Source: Sulfurimonas crateris (lineage in GTDB: Bacteria; Campylobacterota; Campylobacteria; Campylobacterales; Sulfurimonadaceae). Taken from it: 48,799 nt of DNA. Location: the NCBI GenBank assembly GCA_945883795.1, contig CAMCYC010000014.1, forward strand, positions 1-48,799, given 5' to 3'. Under the pieces are notes generated by a model, which ran no database searches, was not told the origin of the DNA, and saw only the letters and a program-made list of their open reading frames with translations. This document shows, one piece after another, positions 44,996-48,799 of the stretch; within the stretch, counting starts at the first letter, position 1, and each line of letters begins with the position of its first letter. The position numbers and the translations under genes are program-made.

Positions 44996-46426
44996 ATGGG
45001 AAAATTTGTTAATAGCGTAGAAGATTTTTTTACTTTTTGTGAAGAAAATGATGTTCAGTTTGTAGACTTTAGATTTACAGACATAAAAGGTACATGGCAT
45101 CATGTTTCTTACAGAATGAGTGCTGTAAATGCTGGTCACTTTGAGAGTGGATTACCTTTTGATGGTTCATCAATTGATGCATGGCAGCCAATCAATAAAT
45201 CAGATATGTTGCTTAAGCCTGACGCTGGTTCTGCTTTTTTAGATCCATTTACTGCAGACCCAACCATTATTGTTTTCTGTGATGTTTATGATATTTACAA
45301 AAAACAAGCATATGAAAGATGTCCTCGTTCAATCGCAAAAGCAGCACTCAAACATGCTGAATCTTTAGGTATTGCTGATGCTGCATACTTTGGTCCTGAA
45401 AATGAATTTTTTGTTTTTGATGATGTAAAATTTATTGACAATATTAATGAAGCGGGTTATAAAATTGATACCGAAGAGGGTGGTTGGAATTCAAACACTT
45501 CATATCCAGATGGATATAATAATGCACACCGTCCAGGAACAAAAGGTGGTTACTTCCCAGTGGCTCCAACAGATACAGGCGTAGATATGCGTGCTGAAAT
45601 GATGCAAATTATGGAACAAATCGGTCTTGAAGTTGTTCTTGGTCACCATGAAGTAGCACAAGGACAACACGAAATTGGTATAGTATTCTCTGACATCATT
45701 GGTGCAGCTGATAATGTTCAAAAATATAAATATGTTGTAAAAATGGTAGCTCACCTTAATGGTAAAACTGCTACATTCATGCCAAAACCAATGTTTGGCG
45801 ATAATGGAAATGGTATGCATGTTCACCAATCGTTATGGAAAGAGGGCAAAAACCTTTTCTATAAAGAAGGTAACTATGCAAATATTTCTGAAATGGGTCT
45901 TCACTATGTTGGTGGTATTTTTAAACATGCTCGTTCAGTTGCAGCGTTTACTAATCCAACAACAAACTCATACAAAAGATTATTACCAGGGTTTGAAGCA
46001 CCAAGCGTTTTAACTTACTCTTCTCAAAACCGTTCTGCATCTTGCCGTATTCCTTATGGTGCTGGCGAAAAAGCAACAAGAATTGAGATGAGATTTCCAG
46101 ATTCTACTGCATGCCCTTATTTAGCATTTGCTGTTATGATGATGGCTGGTCTTGATGGTATCCAAAACAAAGAGATTCCAATTGGTCCAATGGATGAAGA
46201 TTTATATGAGCTTTCTCTTGATGAAATTCGTGAAAAAGGTATTCCTCAAATGCCTCATACACTTCGTGGTTCATTAGAAGCACTTGTTCGAGATTATGAT
46301 TACCTCAAACCTGTCTTTACAGATGAGTTTTTAAAAGCTTATAGACATTACAGATTTGAGCGTGATGTATGGCCAGACGAAGGTCGTCCAACTGCTTATG
46401 AGTTTAAAACTACTTACCAGTGTTAA
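44996..46426 (+). CDS. glnA: Glutamine synthetase, type I
   Basis: Incorporates ammonium into glutamate with ATP. Signatures are [21 protein letters not shown] (metal Glu), [14 protein letters not shown] (ATP-binding), GMHVHQSLW, and [11 protein letters not shown] with the substrate Arg. The Tyr in [12 protein letters not shown] corresponds to the adenylylation site. 476 residues. The AGGAGA ribosome binding site is strong, and a terminator follows. Confidence 0.97.
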   Translation: MGKFVNSVEDFFTFCEENDVQFVDFRFTDIKGTWHHVSYRMSAVNAGHFESGLPFDGSSIDAWQPINKSDMLLKPDAGSAFLDPFTADPTIIVFCDVYDIYKKQAYERCPRSIAKAALKHAESLGIADAAYFGPENEFFVFDDVKFIDNINEAGYKIDTEEGGWNSNTSYPDGYNNAHRPGTKGGYFPVAPTDTGVDMRAEMMQIMEQIGLEVVLGHHEVAQGQHEIGIVFSDIIGAADNVQKYKYVVKMVAHLNGKTATFMPKPMFGDNGNGMHVHQSLWKEGKNLFYKEGNYANISEMGLHYVGGIFKHARSVAAFTNPTTNSYKRLLPGFEAPSVLTYSSQNRSASCRIPYGAGEKATRIEMRFPDSTACPYLAFAVMMMAGLDGIQNKEIPIGPMDEDLYELSLDEIREKGIPQMPHTLRGSLEALVRDYDYLKPVFTDEFLKAYRHYRFERDVWPDEGRPTAYEFKTTYQC

Positions 46427-46456
46427 TCTCTTTATTTCTTTAATGTAGCCTCTTAT

Positions 46457-46475
46457 TTCCCACTTTTTGTGGGAA
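46457..46475 (+). terminator. glnA terminator
   Basis: TTCCCAC (46457-46463) and GTGGGAA (46469-46475) form a perfect 7-bp stem around five T. It is followed by a T-rich stretch including T7 (46485-46492). Confidence 0.85.
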
Positions 46476-46518
46476 GTAATTTTGCTTTTTTTGCACAATC
46501 ATATTTTATTTTTTTGGA

Positions 46519-46524
46519 TATAAT
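46519..46524 (+). promoter_or_regulatory. -10 element of the soluble kinase gene
   Basis: TATAAT 29 bp before the start codon in a GGATATAATAAACC context; no clear -35 element. Confidence 0.5.
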
Positions 46525-46552
46525 AAACCGAATTTAAACAAATTGAGCATAC

Positions 46553-47488
46553 ATGACACAAGATATCAATCAAAATTCAATAGATGAAATCCTTAATTTA
46601 AGTAGTCAAAATGATGCAAACTTACATGAAAAAGTGGTGCAATTCATTCAAATTTATCAAGAACAAAAGCAAGAGATTAAACAGCTTAAAAAACAGAATG
46701 ATTTTTTTATTAAACAATGGGATAAACGCAATCTGTTAGCTAAAGAAAAAGATTCTAGAAAAGATGAGATGTTAGAACAGCAATCAAGACTAGCCTCTAT
46801 GGGCGAAATGATAGATGCCATTGCCCACCAATGGAAACAGCCATTAAACTCTTTTAGCATGATGAGTGATATGCTCAAAGAAGATTTTCAACATGGAAAA
46901 GTTGACCAAGAATATATAAATAATTTAGATGAAACTTTTCATATTCAAATAAATTTTTTAGTCAATACTTTAAATGAATTTAGAACTTTCTTTCGCCCTT
47001 CAACAAAAAATGAAACTTTTTCTATTCAAAATGCTTTAGATAGTGTACAAGTTCTGTTAAAAGATGAACTCCTCTCCCAAAATGTATATTTAGACCTCAA
47101 TATTGACCAAGCAATTATGATAGATGGAAATAAAAATGAATTTAAACACCTTTTTATCAATCTTATTAATAATGCTATCTATGTATTTCAAGAAAAAAAT
47201 ATAAGCACAAGAAAAATTTTTATTCGATGTTATCGAGAAAATAATAATATTTACATAGAAGTAGAAGATAATGGTGGTGGAGTTTATGAAAGTGTTATAC
47301 ATGATATATTTAAACCAAATGTTACCACAAAAGCAGATGGTAAAGGTACAGGTATTGGTTTGTACATGTGCTCTCAAATCGTCAAAAAAAATAATGGCGT
47401 AATCAATGTTCACAATTCTGATATTGGAGCTTTTTTTACAATAACGATACGACAATCAAGTGATTTTAAACGATTAGAGAAATATTGA
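46553..47488 (+). CDS. Soluble histidine kinase without a sensor domain
   Basis: The 311-residue protein has a coiled coil (about 25-75), an H box (IDAIAHQWKQPLNS), N box (EFKHLFINLINNAIYVF), G1 box (VEDNGGGVYES) and a G2 region (GKGTGIGLYMC). It lacks membrane helices and any PAS, GAF or receiver module. No response regulator gene lies beside it. It is downstream of glnA but has its own promoter and lies behind the glnA terminator, so joint transcription is unlikely. Its partner and signal are unknown. Confidence 0.88.
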   Translation: MTQDINQNSIDEILNLSSQNDANLHEKVVQFIQIYQEQKQEIKQLKKQNDFFIKQWDKRNLLAKEKDSRKDEMLEQQSRLASMGEMIDAIAHQWKQPLNSFSMMSDMLKEDFQHGKVDQEYINNLDETFHIQINFLVNTLNEFRTFFRPSTKNETFSIQNALDSVQVLLKDELLSQNVYLDLNIDQAIMIDGNKNEFKHLFINLINNAIYVFQEKNISTRKIFIRCYRENNNIYIEVEDNGGGVYESVIHDIFKPNVTTKADGKGTGIGLYMCSQIVKKNNGVINVHNSDIGAFFTITIRQSSDFKRLEKY

Positions 47489-47563
47489 AATTTCTATTTT
47501 ATCCCTTTTCACAACGAAATTATTTAAAAAATTAAAATAGATAAAAGAATTGATGAAAAGGTA

Positions 47564-47592
47564 TTGACATTTTATTTATTATTTACTATAAT
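47564..47592 (+). promoter_or_regulatory. Near-perfect sigma70 promoter of the tRNA cluster
   Basis: TTGACA (47564-47569), 17-bp spacer, TATAAT (47587-47592). Perfect -35 is unusual in Campylobacterota, whose promoters often lack it, and fits strong stable-RNA expression. Confidence 0.85.
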
Positions 47593-47634
47593 TTCGCCTC
47601 ATTAATCATCTGGAAAGATGGTTTTTGCGCAGGT

Positions 47635-47712
47635 CGGGGTGTAGCTCAGTATGGTTAGAGTACCTGGTTTGGGACCAGGGGGCCGAAGGTTCGAGTCCTT
47701 TCACCCCGACCA
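47635..47712 (+). tRNA. tRNA-Pro (anticodon TGG)
   Basis: Acceptor arms CGGGGTG and CACCCCG, anticodon stem CCTGG/CCAGG with loop TTTGGGA, T arm with GGTTCGAGTCC; CCA is encoded. First of five tRNA genes in one transcript. Confidence 0.95.
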
Positions 47713-47751
47713 CCTTTTAAATTCAAAATTTTTATCTTTTATACAAACATG

Positions 47752-47828
47752 GTGGGATTAGCTCAGTTGGTTAGAGCATTGGTTTGTGGTGCCGAGGGTC
47801 ACGGGTTCGAGCCCCGCATCCCACCCCA
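47752..47828 (+). tRNA. tRNA-His (anticodon GTG)
   Basis: Acceptor arms GTGGGAT and ATCCCAC, anticodon loop TTGTGGT, encoded CCA. The base before the acceptor (47751) is G opposite C73, giving the extra G-1 identity element of histidine tRNA. Confidence 0.95.
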
Positions 47829-47871
47829 GAAAAAAAAGATATAAAAATTTAATAAATAATAAAATATATTA

Positions 47872-47948
47872 GCGTTCGTGGCTCAATTGGATAGAGTTTC
47901 GGACTTCGGATCCGACGGTTATAGGTTCGAATCCTATCGGGCGCACCA
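47872..47948 (+). tRNA. tRNA-Arg (anticodon TCG)
   Basis: Acceptor GCGTTCG/CGGGCGC (two G-T wobbles), anticodon stem TCGGA/TCCGA with loop CTTCGGA, CCA encoded. Confidence 0.95.
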
Positions 47949-47962
47949 TATAATCAATAGAT

Positions 47963-48039
<77 letters not shown>

Positions 48040-48064
48040 TTTTTTTATTAGAGTTACAATATAT

Positions 48065-48149
48065 GCGGATGTGGTGAAATTGGTATACACGCCAGACTTA
48101 GGATCTGGTGCCGTAAGGTGTGGGAGTTCGAGTCTCCCCATCCGCACCA
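48065..48149 (+). tRNA. tRNA-Leu (anticodon TAG)
   Basis: Acceptor GCGGATG/CATCCGC, anticodon stem CCAGA/TCTGG with loop CTTAGGA, long variable arm as in class II tRNA, CCA encoded. Last of the cluster. Confidence 0.95.
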
Positions 48150-48420
48150 CCCTTTAATATAGGGCTTCATAAGACTTTCAATAGTCACTTTAAGAAAACT
48201 TCAAAAACACTTTTTTACTACATTTTAACTACAAACACTCAATCTTAATATTAAATTCTTTTAACAACTAATTTTAAAAATTCAACTTATAGCTTCATTA
48301 CATTTTGAATATGAAAATATTTATAATATTTTGCAAAATTTTGATAGCAAATGAAATACAATGCAAGTCATTTTCTCTTTATGTACATTCATCTAAAATC
48401 ATCTTATTATTACCCTGTTT
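48150..48420. other. AT-rich stretch after the tRNA cluster
   Basis: No gene, terminator or repeat recognised with confidence; a weak CCCTTTAATATAGGG dyad at 48150-48164 may end the tRNA transcript. Confidence 0.4.
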
Positions 48421-48526
48421 AATTATTCAACGGGGTACCAGGTGTTTCACTTCCCAAAGTGAGGAAGCTATCTTTGGCTTCCCGTTGAGTAATTTCTATG
48501 GGAATATCTGGTACCTATTCCTCACT
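48421..48526. repeat. Composite inverted-repeat element with pseudoknot topology
   Basis: Outer arms of 14 bp (48421-48434 and 48481-48494, one T-G wobble) enclose two small hairpins, TCACTT-CCCA-AAGTGA (48447-48462) and GGAAGC/GCTTCC (48463-48468, 48477-48482). GGTACCAG inside the loop (48434-48441) is complementary to CTGGTACC outside it (48508-48515), which gives a pseudoknot if transcribed. AGTGAGGAA (48458-48466) also matches TTCCTCACT (48518-48526). It may be a structured RNA, or the end or target of the adjacent insertion element. Confidence 0.6.
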
Positions 48527-48662
48527 CAGTTAAATCCATATTGTTAAAAAAATAGATAGGCGTATTATCAAGCGTCTGGTGAAGTATATGTTTTGATTGT
48601 GTTCATCATAGTCTCTGCTCATAATGCAGTACCCAAAACATTGAAAAAATATACAGTAGTCG
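48527..48662. other. Short stretch between the repeat element and the transposase 3' end
   Basis: No gene recognised on either strand; presumably the non-coding end of the insertion element. I could not identify its terminal inverted repeat because the other end is outside the window. Confidence 0.35.
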
Positions 48663-48799
48663 TCATTTTTTAAAATCATCAAATTTCAATCGCTCAAAAA
48701 CACCTAGCAACTCTTTACCTCGAAACTCATAATTCAATAATATTTCAGATAAATATTCAAGACCATAAAGAAATAAACTTTGAGCTTTTCTTCCGTGTT
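48663..48799 (-). CDS. C-terminal part of a DDE transposase (IS4-like), running off the window
   Basis: On the minus strand the open frame reads HGRKAQSLFLYGLEYL, then LNYEFRGKELLG and FERLKFDDFKK, ending at a TGA (48665-48663). The RKxxSxFxxGxxxL pattern is typical of the C-terminus of DDE_Tnp_1 (IS4-type) transposases. The catalytic core and the other end of the element lie beyond base 48799, so completeness cannot be judged. Confidence 0.55.
   Translation of the reverse strand, partial: HGRKAQSLFLYGLEYLSEILLNYEFRGKELLGVFERLKFDDFKK

Noticed and set aside
48434-48482. Signal recognition particle RNA
   Set aside because: A GAGGAAGC segment recalls the SRP RNA tip, but the conserved CCGGAAGGAAGCAGCC-type loop is not present.
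48425-48490. Integron attC-like ends (ATTCAAC ... GTTGAGT fit RYYYAAC and GTTRRRY)
   Set aside because: The arms pair without the unpaired central spacer and extrahelical bases of attC, and no integrase or cassette array is seen. The consensus is loose.
48305-48547. 80-residue open frame on the + strand
   Set aside because: It runs through the inverted-repeat element, lacks a ribosome binding site and has no protein-like pattern.

Overview
The window looks like chromosomal DNA of a free-living Campylobacterota (Epsilonproteobacteria) bacterium, probably Sulfurimonas-like. The basis is the low G+C content, the recA-eno-ftsB-AMIN gene order, a futalosine-pathway mqnA for menaquinone, many two-component systems with an H-Q-W-K-Q-P-L phosphoacceptor box, and an H. 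pylori-type spermidine synthase homologue. No tree or database search was run, so the genus is inference.

Layout. 1-4.9 kb: the 3' part of a class A penicillin-binding protein converges on an orphan, degenerate DEAD-box-like domain protein with a 54-bp tandem repeat; next come a UbiB-type kinase and a small phasin-like coiled-coil protein. 4.9-11 kb: glutathione peroxidase, a START-like protein, a cytoplasmic NMT1/THI5-like protein, a small heat-shock protein, a DUF188 protein, a cyclic-nucleotide-binding protein paired with an unknown protein, an Atg22-like MFS transporter and the relic of a glycerophosphodiester phosphodiesterase. 11.2-17.6 kb: recA, eno, a divisome protein and an AMIN protein, converging on a sensory operon (YwbE-like, Cache-type sensor, response regulator, histidine kinase). 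17.7-29.5 kb: housekeeping genes (purM, coaE, dapF, prfA, rpsT, glmM, lspA, tig, clpP, def, comM) with a degenerate GGDEF protein between clpP and def. 29.6-33.1 kb: molybdopterin genes (moaD, moaE, moeA) and mqnA.

33.1-44.9 kb is the most distinctive part. A gene relic is followed by a hybrid kinase whose receiver Asp is replaced by Ala, its OmpR-type partner, and a type-I-secretion-like operon (ABC membrane domain without an ATPase, HlyD-like adaptor, TolC-like channel). A phosphate-selective porin gene and a divergent pst cluster (pstS against pstC-pstA-pstB-phoU) come next. The porin, pstS and pstC each carry the same promoter architecture, GTAAY-N6-GTAAC-N10-TAYAMT, which looks like this organism's Pho box placed at a fixed distance from the -10 element. 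This is the clearest previously unstated regulatory signal I found.

44.9-48.8 kb: glnA with a dyad over its promoter, a soluble histidine kinase, and a five-tRNA cluster (Pro, His, Arg, Arg, Leu) behind a near-perfect sigma70 promoter. After the tRNAs there is an intricate set of inverted repeats with pseudoknot topology and the C-terminal end of a transposase running off the window, which suggests that the tRNA cluster borders mobile DNA.
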